A DNA stretch of 64,000 bases from Allobosea robiniae (GTDB lineage Bacteria; Pseudomonadota; Alphaproteobacteria; Rhizobiales; Beijerinckiaceae): assembly GCF_900102525.1 (NCBI RefSeq), contig NZ_FNBZ01000004.1:124001-188000 (forward strand). Reading direction: 5' to 3'. The translations under genes were made by a program, and so were the position numbers. Of this stretch, positions 54,092 to 63,647 are shown piece after piece (the first letter of the stretch is position 1; each line of letters starts with the position of its first letter). The notes under the pieces are model-generated. The model saw only the letters and a list, made by a program, of their open reading frames with translations, was not told where the DNA came from and did no database searches.

Positions 54092-54733
54092 ATGCAGACC
54101 GACGATTTGATCTCCCTGATGAGCATGGACAGCCGGCCGGTCGATACCGGCTGGCTGCGTCGCACGACGTGGCTCTCGGCATTCGCGGCGCTCGCGGCAA
54201 CGGCCGGACTTGTCCTGCTGACGCTCGGAACCAGGCCCGACCTCGCAAGCGCCTGGACGACGCTGCCGGTCATCGCCAAGGCCGCATTCGGCGCCAGCGT
54301 CGCGGCCATTGCGCTCGTGCTGTTCCAGAACAGCCTGCGGCCGGGCCTGAAGCCGGCGCGGCGCCTGCCGCTCGTTGCGCTCCCGCTGCTGGCTGCTGCT
54401 GGCTGGGCCCTCCTGACGCTGGCGCAGGCGCCGGCCGAGCAATGGCATGCCTTGATCTTCGGCCGCTACTGGCGAGCCTGCCTCATTGCGGTACCGCTCT
54501 ACGCGCTGCTTCCGCTCGTCGTGCTTTTGCTGCTGGCTCGCCGCGGCGCACCGGTCGACAGCGCCTTGACGGGGGCCTGCGCCGGCCTCGCCTCGGCTGG
54601 GCTCGCCACGATCGCCTACAGCCTGCACTGCCCGGACGATACCGCGCCCTTCCTGGCGACCTGGTACACGATCGCGACCGCGATCATGACCGCGCTCGGC
54701 GCGCTCATCCTGCCGCGTTTCCTGCGCTGGTGA
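54092..54733 (+). CDS. nrsF: NrsF (DUF1109) membrane anti-sigma factor
   Basis: The protein has 213 residues. A short cytoplasmic N-terminus (MQTDDLISLMSMDSRPVD), which would hold the sigma factor, is followed by six membrane helices, the DUF1109/NrsF layout. Two Cys that could sense the signal are visible in ALTGACAGL and YSLHCPDDTAPF; in Caulobacter NrsF two conserved Cys are needed for the response. It follows the ECF sigma gene and is preceded by its own candidate promoter. After the stop lie 287 bases without a gene and a convergent hairpin. Confidence 0.9.
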   Translation: MQTDDLISLMSMDSRPVDTGWLRRTTWLSAFAALAATAGLVLLTLGTRPDLASAWTTLPVIAKAAFGASVAAIALVLFQNSLRPGLKPARRLPLVALPLLAAAGWALLTLAQAPAEQWHALIFGRYWRACLIAVPLYALLPLVVLLLLARRGAPVDSALTGACAGLASAGLATIAYSLHCPDDTAPFLATWYTIATAIMTALGALILPRFLRW

Positions 54734-54978
54734 CGCGAATGCGCACCGTGCGCCAAAACGATGCTCTGGCTTCCAGCATTGTCGTCGCCGCCGCTGGTAC
54801 GGGGGGTCCTGCACGCGTGTGGACGAACTGCGTCTGCTTATGGTGCGGTGCAGCCCTGTTTCCTTACAGGCCTGCCATCTGGCAACAACCGTTCGCAGCG
54901 CTGCTCGATACCACACCCAGCTCCGGCCGCTACTTCCAGCATATCTCGACGGCGTCTTTGAGACGGCCCGGATACCAG

Positions 54979-55002
54979 CGCCGGGCTTTTTTGAGCCCGG
55001 CG
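54979..55002. terminator. Convergent terminator-like hairpin between nrsF and tadD
   Basis: CGCCGGGCT (54979-54987) pairs with AGCCCGGCG (54994-55002) around a T-rich 6-base loop. It lies between the ends of two convergent genes. The rest of 54734-54978 shows no supported gene. Confidence 0.55.
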
Positions 55003-55020
55003 ATCCCTGGAAATGGCAGT

Positions 55021-55971
55021 TCAGGCGGACGGGGTTGCGGCCGGCGGGGAACCCGCTCCCCGCGCCGGCGGCGGCTGCCTGGCGGGCGACTGGGCCTGGC
55101 CCGACTGGGACTGGCCATTCTTGCCACCCTTGAGCATCTCCCAGCTGTTGCGCTGGCTGACGCTGCGCTTGAGATAGGCGATCGTCTGGGCGGCTTCGGC
55201 CGGGCTCTGATCGCGCCGCGCCCAGGTCTCCGCCTCCCCGAAGCGGCCCTGCAGGCCGAGGACGAGGACGAGGTTCTGACGGACGCGGGCATCGGCGCGC
55301 TCGGAGGCTGCGGCCTCGGCCAGGATGCGCTCGGCCTCCGGCAGGTTGCGCGAGAGGGCGAGCGACAGCCCGTAATTCGACATGATCGTCGGCTCGTTGG
55401 GAGCAAGCTTCAGCGCGGACTGGTAGATCTGCTGGGCACGGGTGTGGTCGCCCAGCTGATCGGCGACCGTGCCCTGCGCCGACAGGATGCGCCAGTCGGG
55501 GCGCTCGGGCGAATGCGCCCGCGAGAGAACGTCGTCCGCCTCCCGCAGGCGCCCGTTATCGGCGAGCGAACGGCCATAGGCGCCAAGAAGCTCGCGATCG
55601 TTCTGGTGGATCAGGACGGCGCCCTGAAGCACGGCCAGGGCCTGTGCGTTCTGGTCGAGGCTGCGCAGCGCGCGCGCATAGTAGAAGGCGGCGTCCCGGT
55701 CCTTGGGGTTGGCGTCGTAGCGCTTCGCCCAGGTCTCCCGGTCGGCCTGCCAGCCCGCCGCCGTACGCGGCTGGCTCGCCTGGCTGCGGCCGATCGAGCC
55801 GGTGATGTCGCCCGGGCCACCGCGCCCCTGGCAGCCCGCCAGGACGAGCGCCGCAAGGCAGACCGCGAGGCCGAGGCCGGCCCGCGAGCCGCGATGGGCC
55901 ACGGGAGCGGACAGGGGCTGCATCGAGGCTGCAAGGCGGACTGAGGAATGGGGCCGGGCTGAAGAAGACAT
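55021..55971 (-). CDS. tadD: TPR lipoprotein TadD of the Tad pilus system
   Basis: The protein has 316 residues. The signal ends in the lipobox VLAGC (Cys47 from this start); the n-region is long, so Met17 (MQPLSAPVAHR) may be the true start. TPR repeats run from about 80 to 260 (RDAAFYYARALRSLDQNAQALAVLQGAV, DHTRAQQIYQSALKLAPNEPTIMSNYGLSLAL), matching TadD, the pilotin-like partner of the secretin. The C-terminus is Gln/Pro/Ala-rich and disordered. TadD is usually inside the tad operon; here it is 8 kb away and alone, converging on nrsF. Confidence 0.87.
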   Translation of the reverse strand: MSSSARPHSSVRLAASMQPLSAPVAHRGSRAGLGLAVCLAALVLAGCQGRGGPGDITGSIGRSQASQPRTAAGWQADRETWAKRYDANPKDRDAAFYYARALRSLDQNAQALAVLQGAVLIHQNDRELLGAYGRSLADNGRLREADDVLSRAHSPERPDWRILSAQGTVADQLGDHTRAQQIYQSALKLAPNEPTIMSNYGLSLALSRNLPEAERILAEAAASERADARVRQNLVLVLGLQGRFGEAETWARRDQSPAEAAQTIAYLKRSVSQRNSWEMLKGGKNGQSQSGQAQSPARQPPPARGAGSPPAATPSA

Positions 55972-56099
55972 GGGCCGGATCGCCTCCCGAACACGGGTCG
56001 TCTGGATGGGTTTGTCTGGTCGATCCGGTGATAAAGCGTTAACCCTAATGCATTCTTAATCGCCGCCCCGATGCTCCCGCTCGAAATCGAACACCGCTC

Positions 56100-57470
56100 G
56101 TGCACAGCCTCCTGACCTCGACCGCCGCAGGCATTCCCGTTCACGCCGTCTCGACCGGCACATGGCCCGCCCTTCTGGACCAGTTGTCGCCGACCAACCG
56201 CAGCTTTGCCCTCGCCCAGGGTTTCGCCGGCCGTGCCGGCCAGCACTGCCTGCTGCCGGATCCGCAAGGGGCCATCGCGACCGTCCTGCTCGGCGTCGAC
56301 ACCACCGGGCGCCGACCCGATCCGTTCGCGCCGGGCCGCCTCGCCGCATTGCTGCCGGCCAGCGACTACACGCTGTCCGGCGCTATCGACGATCCGGCAC
56401 TGGCGACGCTGGGCTGGCTGCTGCAGGGCTATCGCTTCGATCGCTACCGCAAACCGAACCCGGCCCGCGCCCGGCTGGTCGTACCCGACGGCGTCGACGG
56501 CGAGGAAATCAGCGTGATCGCCGAATCCGCGATGCTGGCGCGCGACCTCGTCAACACGCCGGCCAACGAACTCGGGCCGGGCGAAATCGAAGCGGCGATC
56601 CGCGGACTCGCGGCCGAATGCGGCGCGACGGTCGCCAGCATCGTCGGCGACGACCTGATCGCCCGCAATTTCCCGATGATCCACGCCGTCGGCCGCGCCT
56701 CGACACGCGCGCCGCGGCTCGTCGACCTGGTCTGGGGCGACCCTGCCCATCCCAAGGTCACGCTCGTCGGCAAGGGGGTCGCCTTCGACACGGGCGGGCT
56801 CAACCTCAAGCCCGACGCCTCGATGCTGCTGATGAAGAAGGACATGGGCGGCGCGGCGGCGGCGATCGCGGCGGCGCGGATGATCATGCTGGCGAAGCTG
56901 CCCGTGCGGCTGCGGCTGCTGGTGCCGGCCGTCGAGAATTCCGTGTCCGGCAATGCCTTCCGGCCCGGCGACGTGCTGGCGAGCCGCAAGGGCCTTTCGG
57001 TCGAGATCGGCAACACCGACGCCGAAGGCCGGCTGATCCTGGCCGATGCGCTGGCGCTGGCCGACGAGGAGGCGCCCGAGCTGCTCGTCGATTTCGCGAC
57101 GCTGACCGGCGCCGCACGGACCGCGCTCGGCCCGGACCTGCCGCCGTTCTACACGCATGACGAGAGCCTCGCCGCCGAGATCGCGCGGCTCGGCATGGCC
57201 GTGAACGACCCGGTCTGGCGGCTGCCGCTCTGGCCGCCCTATGACGGCCTGCTCGATTCCAAGATCGCCGACGTCAACCATATCTCCACTGGCGGCATGG
57301 CCGGCTCGGTCACGGCGGCCCTGTTCCTCAACCGCTTCGTCGAGAAGACGCAATCCTATGTCCATTTCGACATCTATGCTTGGAATCCCTCGGCCAAGCC
57401 GGGGCGGCCAGAGGGCGGCGAATGCCAGGGCGCGCGGCTGATCCATGCGCTGGTGAAACAGCGTTTTTGA
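56100..57470 (+). CDS. M17-family leucyl aminopeptidase
   Basis: The protein has 456 residues. The C-terminal catalytic domain holds the binuclear metal and substrate residues: VTLVGKGVAFDTGGLNLKPDASMLLMKKDMGG (Lys and Asp) and the family signature NTDAEGRLILADALAL, with VPAVENSVSGNAFRPGD between. The N-terminal ~150 residues form the smaller alpha/beta domain. It removes N-terminal residues from peptides in the cytoplasm, using two metal ions. The start is a GTG with no clear ribosome site. It belongs to an aminopeptidase-MarR-NlpC/P60 cluster seen in other Rhizobiales. Confidence 0.9.
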   Translation: MHSLLTSTAAGIPVHAVSTGTWPALLDQLSPTNRSFALAQGFAGRAGQHCLLPDPQGAIATVLLGVDTTGRRPDPFAPGRLAALLPASDYTLSGAIDDPALATLGWLLQGYRFDRYRKPNPARARLVVPDGVDGEEISVIAESAMLARDLVNTPANELGPGEIEAAIRGLAAECGATVASIVGDDLIARNFPMIHAVGRASTRAPRLVDLVWGDPAHPKVTLVGKGVAFDTGGLNLKPDASMLLMKKDMGGAAAAIAAARMIMLAKLPVRLRLLVPAVENSVSGNAFRPGDVLASRKGLSVEIGNTDAEGRLILADALALADEEAPELLVDFATLTGAARTALGPDLPPFYTHDESLAAEIARLGMAVNDPVWRLPLWPPYDGLLDSKIADVNHISTGGMAGSVTAALFLNRFVEKTQSYVHFDIYAWNPSAKPGRPEGGECQGARLIHALVKQRF

Positions 57471-57474
57471 TCCC

Positions 57475-57518
57475 GCATCGGCTGGTCCGAAAACCGGTCT
57501 CCGCTTTTCGGGCCGATG
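57475..57518. repeat. Diverged copy of the GCATCGG palindrome
   Basis: An imperfect palindrome with GCATCGG at one end and CCGATGC at the other, CCGAAAA and CTTTTCGG inside, lies just after the aminopeptidase stop. It resembles the perfect 19-bp palindrome at 33020-33060, with small insertions in the left arm. It may act as a terminator. Confidence 0.55.
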
Positions 57519-57579
57519 CTTTATCCGCGCGGTTAAGGCTGATCGGCAAAGGCGATTGCGCGGCAGCTCCACCGGGATA

Positions 57580-57966
57580 ATGATACGGGTCCGTAACGAT
57601 CTGGACCCGTTCATGCCCCTGGAGATCAGGCCTTCGCAGGCGCTCAAGCTGTGGCGGCAGGTGCATCTCGATCTGGTGCGGGATCATGATGCCGATCTCT
57701 CGGCCCGCCAGACCGCGATCCTGCTCACCGTCTACCTCGAATTGCCGCCGCATACGGTGCGGGGTCTCGCCCAGCAGCTCGGCGTGACCAAGCCGGTGAT
57801 CACCCGCGCCCTCGATACGCTCGGCAAGCTCGGCCTGCTGACGCGCAAGCGCGACGAGGCCGACCGCCGCAATGTCGTGATCCAGCGCACCGTCGCCGGG
57901 GCGCTCGCCGTCGAGCGCCTGGCCGATCTGGTGACAGAGCATGCCAGGGAGATCGGCGGAAGCTGA
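57580..57966 (+). CDS. MarR-family transcriptional regulator
   Basis: The protein has 128 residues from the ATG at 57580; an ATG at 57613 (MPLEIRPSQALKL) is an equally good start, and neither has a strong ribosome site. The winged helix-turn-helix is clear: LSARQTAILLTVYLELPPHTVRGLAQQLGVTKPVITRALDTLGKLGLLTRKRDEADRRNVVIQRT. Such proteins bind palindromic operators near their own genes and often respond to small phenolic ligands or oxidants. It sits between an aminopeptidase and an NlpC/P60 gene. No obvious operator palindrome is visible besides the imperfect repeat at 57475-57518. Confidence 0.85.
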   Translation: MIRVRNDLDPFMPLEIRPSQALKLWRQVHLDLVRDHDADLSARQTAILLTVYLELPPHTVRGLAQQLGVTKPVITRALDTLGKLGLLTRKRDEADRRNVVIQRTVAGALAVERLADLVTEHAREIGGS

Positions 57967-58007
57967 GGCCCCTCCCGAACCGTCTCCCGCCACGCTAGAT
58001 TGCCGCC

Positions 58008-58865
58008 ATGACCGCGATTCTCGACCGCCGTATCCATGCCTTCCGCCCCGATCTCGCAGCGCGCGCGCTGACGGGCCAGGTCGAGGCCGCCCGCTTCGCC
58101 GATCCGCAACCGATGCGCATCGTCGCGGCCTCCGCCCCAGTACGGCGTGAACCGCGCCCCGATGCCGCGCTCGATACCGAGGCGCTCGCAGGCGAACTGG
58201 TTGAGGTCTATGAGCGCGAGGAGGGCTGGGCCTGGGCGCAGCTCGCTCGCGACGGCTATGTCGGCTACATCCCCGACGATGCCTTGCGCCCGGACCAGCC
58301 GGCGCCCACGCATCGCGTCGCGGGCTTGCGGACCTTCGTCTATCCCGGCCCCTCGATCAAACTGCCGCCGCTCACCGCGCTGTCGCTCGGCGCCAATGTC
58401 GCCGTGGTCGAGAGCAAGGGCGATTTCGCGGTTCTGGCCGATGGCGGCCATGTCTTCGCCGCCCATCTCGCGCCGCTCGACCAGCCCGAGCCGGATTTCG
58501 TAGGGGTCGCCGAGCGCTTCGTCGGCGTACCCTATCTCTGGGGCGGCAAGACCAGCCTCGGGCTCGACTGCTCGGGGCTGACGCAACTCAGCCTCGCGGT
58601 GGCCGGGATTTCCGCGCCGCGCGATTCCGACATGATGGAAGCGACGCTCGGCCGCCCGGTCGAACTGCGCGAGGATCTATCGGGGCTCCAGCGTGGAGAC
58701 CTGATCTTCTGGAAGGGCCATGTCGGCATCCTGACCGCCCCCGACACGCTGCTCCACGCCAGCGGGCATGTGATGAGCGTCTATCGCGAGCCCCTGCACG
58801 AAGCGCGCGACCGCATCCGCGCCAAGAGCTTCGGCGAGATCACGGCGATCAAGCGGCTGGGCTAG
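58008..58865 (+). CDS. NlpC/P60 (C40) peptidase with SH3-like domains
   Basis: The protein has 285 residues with no signal peptide. Residues 30-90 and 95-150 look like two bacterial SH3 domains (REEGWAWAQLARDGYVGYIP, and VESKGDFAVLADGGHVFAAHL). The C-terminal NlpC/P60 domain has the catalytic Cys in LGLDCSGLTQL and His in WKGHVGIL, with LLHASGHV completing the site; GVPYLWGGKTSLG is the usual lead-in. Such enzymes cleave D-Glu-to-diamino-acid bonds of peptidoglycan peptides. Lacking an export signal, it may act on recycled muropeptides in the cytoplasm, fitting the aminopeptidase two genes upstream. Confidence 0.9.
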   Translation: MTAILDRRIHAFRPDLAARALTGQVEAARFADPQPMRIVAASAPVRREPRPDAALDTEALAGELVEVYEREEGWAWAQLARDGYVGYIPDDALRPDQPAPTHRVAGLRTFVYPGPSIKLPPLTALSLGANVAVVESKGDFAVLADGGHVFAAHLAPLDQPEPDFVGVAERFVGVPYLWGGKTSLGLDCSGLTQLSLAVAGISAPRDSDMMEATLGRPVELREDLSGLQRGDLIFWKGHVGILTAPDTLLHASGHVMSVYREPLHEARDRIRAKSFGEITAIKRLG

Positions 58866-58866
58866 T

Positions 58867-61590
58867 TCAGCCCAAACCCTTCAGGCGATAGAGCGCTTCC
58901 AGCGCCTCGCGCGGGGTCATCTCGTCCGGGTCGATCCCGGCAAGCGCCTCGCGCAACCCGTCCGGCTCGCCTTGGGGAACCACCGGCGTCTGCCGACGCT
59001 GTGGCACGGCGAAAAGCGGGAGATCGTCGACCAGCGAGGCGACCGGCTTCTCGCGCTCGGTCTTCTCGAGCTCGCCGAGGATGGCGCGGGCGCGCTCGAC
59101 CACGGCCGGCGGGAGGCCAGCGAGCTTGGCGACCTGGATGCCGTAGGAGCGATCGGCCGCGCCCGGCACGACCTCGTGCAGGAAGACGACCTCGCCCTTC
59201 CATTCGGTGACGCGGACGGTGGCGTTGGCGACGCGGTCGAGCCGGTCTCCGAGCGCCGTCAGCTCGTGATAGTGGGTCGCGAACAGGCTGCGGCAGCGGT
59301 TGATCTCGTGGAGATGCTCGATCGCTGCCCAGGCGATCGAGAGACCGTCGAAGGTCGCGGTGCCGCGTCCGATCTCGTCGAGAATGACCAGCGCGCGCGG
59401 GCCGGCCTGGTTCAGGATCGCAGCAGTCTCGACCATCTCGACCATGAAGGTCGATCGCCCGCGCGCGAGATCGTCGGCCGCGCCGACACGCGAGAACAGC
59501 CGGTCGACGATGCCGATATGCGCCAAAGCCGCCGGGACGAAGGAGCCCATCTGGGCGAGCACCGCGATCAGGGCGTTCTGGCGCAGGAAGGTTGATTTAC
59601 CGGCCATGTTCGGACCGGTGATCAGGCAGATGCGCCCGCCTTTGGCCTCAGTGGCCGGTGGCGACAATTCGGTGTCGTTGGCGACGAAGGGTTTTCCGTC
59701 GCGCTTCAGCGCGGCCTCGACCACGGGGTGGCGGCCGCGCTCGATGGTGAAGGCGACGCCGTCATCGACCTGCGGACGGCTCCAGCCCTCGCGCATGGCG
59801 AGATCGGCCAGCGCGGCTGCAACGTCGAGTTCGGCCAGCGCCAGCGCTGCCGCCTTGATCGGCTCGGCCTGGGCGAGCACGGCCTCGCAGAGCGCGGCGA
59901 AAATCGCGAGTTCGAGCTTCAGCGCCCGGTCGGCGGCGGAGGCGATCTTGGCTTCGAGCTCGCCGAGCTCGACCGAGGAGAAGCGCATCGCGTCGGACAT
60001 GGTCTGGCGATGCACGAAGGTCGCGCGCCAGGGATCGCGCAGGAACTCCTCACCGGCTGCCTGCGGCACCTCGACGAAATAGCCGAGCATGGCGTTGTGC
60101 TTGATGCGCAAAGTCCGGCAGTTGGTCTCGGTCGCGTAGCGTGCCTGCAACTGGGCGATGACCTTGCGCGAGTCGATCTGGAGCAGGCGCAATTCGTCGA
60201 GCGCCGCGTCAAACCCCTCACGCACGAAACGGCCGTCGCGGCGGTTGAGCGGCAATTCGTCGGCCAGTGTCGCGTTGAGGCGGACAGGCAGATCGGGATC
60301 GCTCTCGCCGAGAGCGCGCATGGCACGGGAAAGCTCGACGGGGAGCTCGCCGCGCCGGACCAGCAAGGCGGCGATCGCACGCGCTGCATCGAGCCCGGCG
60401 CCGAGCGCCGCGAGATCGCGCGGGCCGCCCCGGTCGAGCGAGAGGCGCGCCAGCGCGCGGGCGACATCCGGCACCTTCTCCAGGGCGGAACGCAGATCCT
60501 CGCGCAAGCCGGCATCCGCGACGAGCAGCTCGACCGCATCATGGCGCGCCGCGATGGCGGCGGAGTCGGTCAGCGGGCCGGCGAGGCGTTCGGCCAAGAG
60601 GCGCGCTCCGCCCGGCGTCACCGTGCGGTCGATGGTGGCGAGCAGGCTGCCCTGGCGCTCGCCACTGAGGGTGCGCGTCAGTTCGAGATTGGCGCGCGTC
60701 GCCGCGTCGATCAGCATCGTCGCCGAGCCGGCATCGCGCACCGGGGCCGAGAGCGGCGGGCGGGCGCCGAGCTGGGTGCGCTCGACATAGGCGAGCGCCG
60801 CACCGGCCGCGGCGATCTCGGCCCGCGTGAAGGCACCGAAGGCATCGAGCGTGGCGACGCCGAAGAATTCCTTCAGGCGCCGCTCGGCCGAGGCCGCGTC
60901 GAGTCCGTCACGGGCGAGCGGCGTCACCGGGACCGCGATCTCGCGCCAGAATTCCTTGAGCTCGGGATCGTCATGGATCGCGTCCGGGCAGACGATCTCG
61001 CGCGGCTCCAGCCGGGAGAACTCGATGGCGAGCCGCTCCTGCGGCGTCTCCATCACGGTGAAGCGGCCGGTCGAGATGTCGATCGCCGCGAGCCCGTAGA
61101 GGGAGGCCGATTCTCCGGTCTTGCGGCGCGCGACGGCGACCAGCAGGCTGGCGCGGCCGGGTTCGAGCAGGCGCTCCTCGGTGATGGTGCCCGGCGTGAC
61201 GAGGCGCACCACGTCGCGCTTCACCACCGACTTGTTGCCGCGCTTCCTGGCCTCGGCCGGATCTTCGGTCTGCTCGCAGACGGCGACGCGATGGCCGGCG
61301 GCGATCAGGCGCTGGAGATAGTCGTCGGCACGCTCGACCGGCACGCCGCACATCGGGATGTCGTCGCCCTGGTGCTTGCCGCGCTTGGTCAGCACGATGC
61401 CGAGGGTGCGCGAGGCGATCTCCGCGTCGGTGAAGAACAATTCGTAGAAATCGCCCATCCGATAGAACAGCAGGCAGTCCGGGTTGGCGGCCTTGATCTC
61501 GACGTACTGCGCCATCATCGGCGTGACGCGGTCGGCGGCCGCAGCCGGGGGCGCGGGACGGGCGGGTTCGGAAGAGGAATTCTGGCGCAT
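58867..61590 (-). CDS. mutS: DNA mismatch repair protein MutS
   Basis: The protein has 907 residues. The N-terminal mismatch-binding domain has the Phe-x-Glu wedge in [15 protein letters not shown]. The connector, lever and clamp domains follow, and the ATPase domain contains Walker [10 protein letters not shown] (659-667), Walker [17 protein letters not shown] and [10 protein letters not shown]. The C-terminus ends in the conserved helix [16 protein letters not shown]. MutS recognises base mismatches and starts repair with MutL. I chose the ATG at 61590 (MRQNSSSEP); the frame continues upstream over the divergent receptor gene. Confidence 0.97.
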   Translation of the reverse strand: MRQNSSSEPARPAPPAAAADRVTPMMAQYVEIKAANPDCLLFYRMGDFYELFFTDAEIASRTLGIVLTKRGKHQGDDIPMCGVPVERADDYLQRLIAAGHRVAVCEQTEDPAEARKRGNKSVVKRDVVRLVTPGTITEERLLEPGRASLLVAVARRKTGESASLYGLAAIDISTGRFTVMETPQERLAIEFSRLEPREIVCPDAIHDDPELKEFWREIAVPVTPLARDGLDAASAERRLKEFFGVATLDAFGAFTRAEIAAAGAALAYVERTQLGARPPLSAPVRDAGSATMLIDAATRANLELTRTLSGERQGSLLATIDRTVTPGGARLLAERLAGPLTDSAAIAARHDAVELLVADAGLREDLRSALEKVPDVARALARLSLDRGGPRDLAALGAGLDAARAIAALLVRRGELPVELSRAMRALGESDPDLPVRLNATLADELPLNRRDGRFVREGFDAALDELRLLQIDSRKVIAQLQARYATETNCRTLRIKHNAMLGYFVEVPQAAGEEFLRDPWRATFVHRQTMSDAMRFSSVELGELEAKIASAADRALKLELAIFAALCEAVLAQAEPIKAAALALAELDVAAALADLAMREGWSRPQVDDGVAFTIERGRHPVVEAALKRDGKPFVANDTELSPPATEAKGGRICLITGPNMAGKSTFLRQNALIAVLAQMGSFVPAALAHIGIVDRLFSRVGAADDLARGRSTFMVEMVETAAILNQAGPRALVILDEIGRGTATFDGLSIAWAAIEHLHEINRCRSLFATHYHELTALGDRLDRVANATVRVTEWKGEVVFLHEVVPGAADRSYGIQVAKLAGLPPAVVERARAILGELEKTEREKPVASLVDDLPLFAVPQRRQTPVVPQGEPDGLREALAGIDPDEMTPREALEALYRLKGLG

Positions 61591-61639
61591 TGCGCGGCAC
61601 GCTAGCAAAATGCCCGGGCAAGGCCATCCGTTAGGACGG

Positions 61640-61656
61640 CTTTCAACAATTGAAAG
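61640..61656. promoter_or_regulatory. CTTTCAA-N3-TTGAAAG palindrome between mutS and the chemoreceptor gene
   Basis: A perfect 7-bp inverted repeat with a 3-base spacer lies between the divergent mutS and chemoreceptor starts. Its position suits an operator, and it argues that the receptor starts downstream of it. Confidence 0.4.
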
Positions 61657-61693
61657 CAATATTCGGGCGCCGAATCGGGCCAGGGCCTCCACA

Positions 61694-63526
61694 TTGCTGC
61701 TGATCAATCTCGCCGAGAGCCTGTTCTTCCTGCTGCTGGCGGGACTGCTGCTGACCGTCGCGACGCCTCGGCTCAGCGACCGCTCCTGGCTGCGTCAGGT
61801 CATTGTTGGCGTGCTGTTCGCGGCCGGCGCCCTCGTCAGCATGGGCAACCCCTTCGAGATCATGCCCGGCCTCGTCGTCGATTCGCGCAACAGCTTCGCG
61901 ATCCTCGCCGGCCCGGTCGGCGGACCGATCGCCTCCGTCCTGACGGCTGCGCCGCTCGTCGTAATGCGTTATCTCAGCGGCGGCGTCGGCATGGTGACGG
62001 GCATCACCGGCATCCTCGCCCGCGCCCTGATCGGCATCGCCTATGCCCTGTGGCTGGCGCGCCGCCGGCGGCCGCTCGGCATCGGAGATCTCGCCGCGCT
62101 GAGCGCCATCGACGCCCTCATCCTGATCGCCTCGGTGGGCTTCATCCCTGGCGCGGCCGGCGAGCGCTTCCTGCGCGAAGCCGTGCCGGTGATGATCCTG
62201 GTCGGAACGATCGGCATCTTCCTGACCGGCATCATCGTCATCAACGACAGCGAAAGACGGGAAACGGCCTATCGGCTGCGCACGCTGATCGATCGCGCGC
62301 CGGGCACGCTCTACCAGCGCATCGTGCGACCGGACGACACGCTGACCTATCAGTTCGCCTCCTTCGCCATCGACAGGCTGCTCGGCATCACCAGGGAAGA
62401 GGTCGAACGGGACCCGGAGATCTGGCTTGGAAAACTCCTTCCGGAGGATCGCACCCGTTTCGAGCAGCAGCGGCGCGACCAGCAGGACACCGAGACGCTC
62501 TGGCGCTTCGAGGGACGCTATCACGCGCCCGACGGCGGCATCGTCTGGCTGCGCAGTGAATCGACCAAGCGACGCCTGCGCGACGGAACGCTGGTCTGGG
62601 ACGGCATCCTGCTCGACATCACCTCCGAAAAGACGCTGGAAACCCGCCGCGGCGAGATCGAGACGCTGCGCAAGACGACCCTCGACGCGCTGGCCGGTGA
62701 TCTGGAGCGAACCGTCGGCAAGGCGCTCCGCGATGTCGGCGCCTCGCTGCGCGGCATGCACGATGCCGCCGGCCAGATGGTCGAGAACGCCAACAAGACG
62801 ACTCAGCGCGCCGAAAGCGTGACGCAGGAGGCCGGCAGCGCCTCGCGCCGGATCGGCAGCGTCGCGATCGCGGCCGAAGAGATCGAGGCCTCGATCCGCG
62901 AACTCACCCAGCAGACCAGCCATGCCGACGACACCGTGCGCGCCGCTGCATCCTACGTCCGCAGCACGCGCAGCGACGTCGCCGGGCTGACGGAAGCTGC
63001 CGACAAGGTCCGCGCCGTGCTCGACTTCATCGAGGAGATCGCGGCCCGCACCAACCTGCTCGCCCTCAACGCGACGATCGAGGCGGCCCGCGCCGGGGCG
63101 GCCGGACGCGGCTTCGCGGTGGTGGCCGGCGAGGTCAAGACGCTCGCCGAGCAGACGCAGAAGGCGACCCGCGACATCGCCGCGACGCTGGCCGATATCC
63201 GCGGCGCCGCCGCGACCGCCTTCGAGGCCGTCGCCCATATCGAAGGCACGATGACGACGATCGAGCAGACCTCGGGCGCGATCGCCGCCGTCGTCAGCCG
63301 CCAAGCCGGCATCGCCTCGACGATCGCCACCGATGCGCAGGCCGTCGCGCTGAGCGCCGACACCGTCACCACCAATGTCGGGGCCGTCGGCGCGGAAGCA
63401 CGCGTCACCGGCGATGCCGCGATCCATGTCGCGGAGGCCGCCCGCAAGGTCGACGAGCAGGCCGAGGCGCTCGACCGCTATGTCGCGGATTTCGTGCGCA
63501 GCGTGCGCACCGCCTCGCGGACCTGA
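61694..63526 (+). CDS. Chemoreceptor with 5TMR-LYT sensor, PAS and MCP signalling domains
   Basis: The protein has about 610 residues. The first ~200 are membrane-embedded and match the 5TMR-LYT module of LytS-type sensors ([32 protein letters not shown]...[22 protein letters not shown]). A PAS domain with PAC tail (about 210-325) reads [21 protein letters not shown] and ends [13 protein letters not shown]. The MCP helical domain follows with the conserved tip [42 protein letters not shown], which binds CheA/CheW. There is no HAMP domain. The start is uncertain: a TTG at 61694 abuts the first helix, while an ATG at 61610 would leave only 19 bases to mutS. Confidence 0.87.
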   Translation: MLLINLAESLFFLLLAGLLLTVATPRLSDRSWLRQVIVGVLFAAGALVSMGNPFEIMPGLVVDSRNSFAILAGPVGGPIASVLTAAPLVVMRYLSGGVGMVTGITGILARALIGIAYALWLARRRRPLGIGDLAALSAIDALILIASVGFIPGAAGERFLREAVPVMILVGTIGIFLTGIIVINDSERRETAYRLRTLIDRAPGTLYQRIVRPDDTLTYQFASFAIDRLLGITREEVERDPEIWLGKLLPEDRTRFEQQRRDQQDTETLWRFEGRYHAPDGGIVWLRSESTKRRLRDGTLVWDGILLDITSEKTLETRRGEIETLRKTTLDALAGDLERTVGKALRDVGASLRGMHDAAGQMVENANKTTQRAESVTQEAGSASRRIGSVAIAAEEIEASIRELTQQTSHADDTVRAAASYVRSTRSDVAGLTEAADKVRAVLDFIEEIAARTNLLALNATIEAARAGAAGRGFAVVAGEVKTLAEQTQKATRDIAATLADIRGAAATAFEAVAHIEGTMTTIEQTSGAIAAVVSRQAGIASTIATDAQAVALSADTVTTNVGAVGAEARVTGDAAIHVAEAARKVDEQAEALDRYVADFVRSVRTASRT

Positions 63527-63647
63527 CCCGCCCGGGATACCCTTCGCCACGACAAGAGTTCTGTGAAGCACTCGCCGCTTGTGATCTCGGGCGCCGCCGC
63601 CTTATGGTCGGTACCCCTCGAGGAAACGCACAAGAAAAGACGCTTCG

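Noticed and set aside
54761..54961. A 66-residue frame in the gap after nrsF
   Set aside because: It has no ribosome site, no signal peptide, no recognisable motif and ordinary intergenic composition.
54010..55944. A 644-residue plus-strand frame across nrsF and tadD
   Set aside because: It overlaps nrsF in another frame and tadD antisense, with low-complexity Arg/Pro-rich sequence and no domain.
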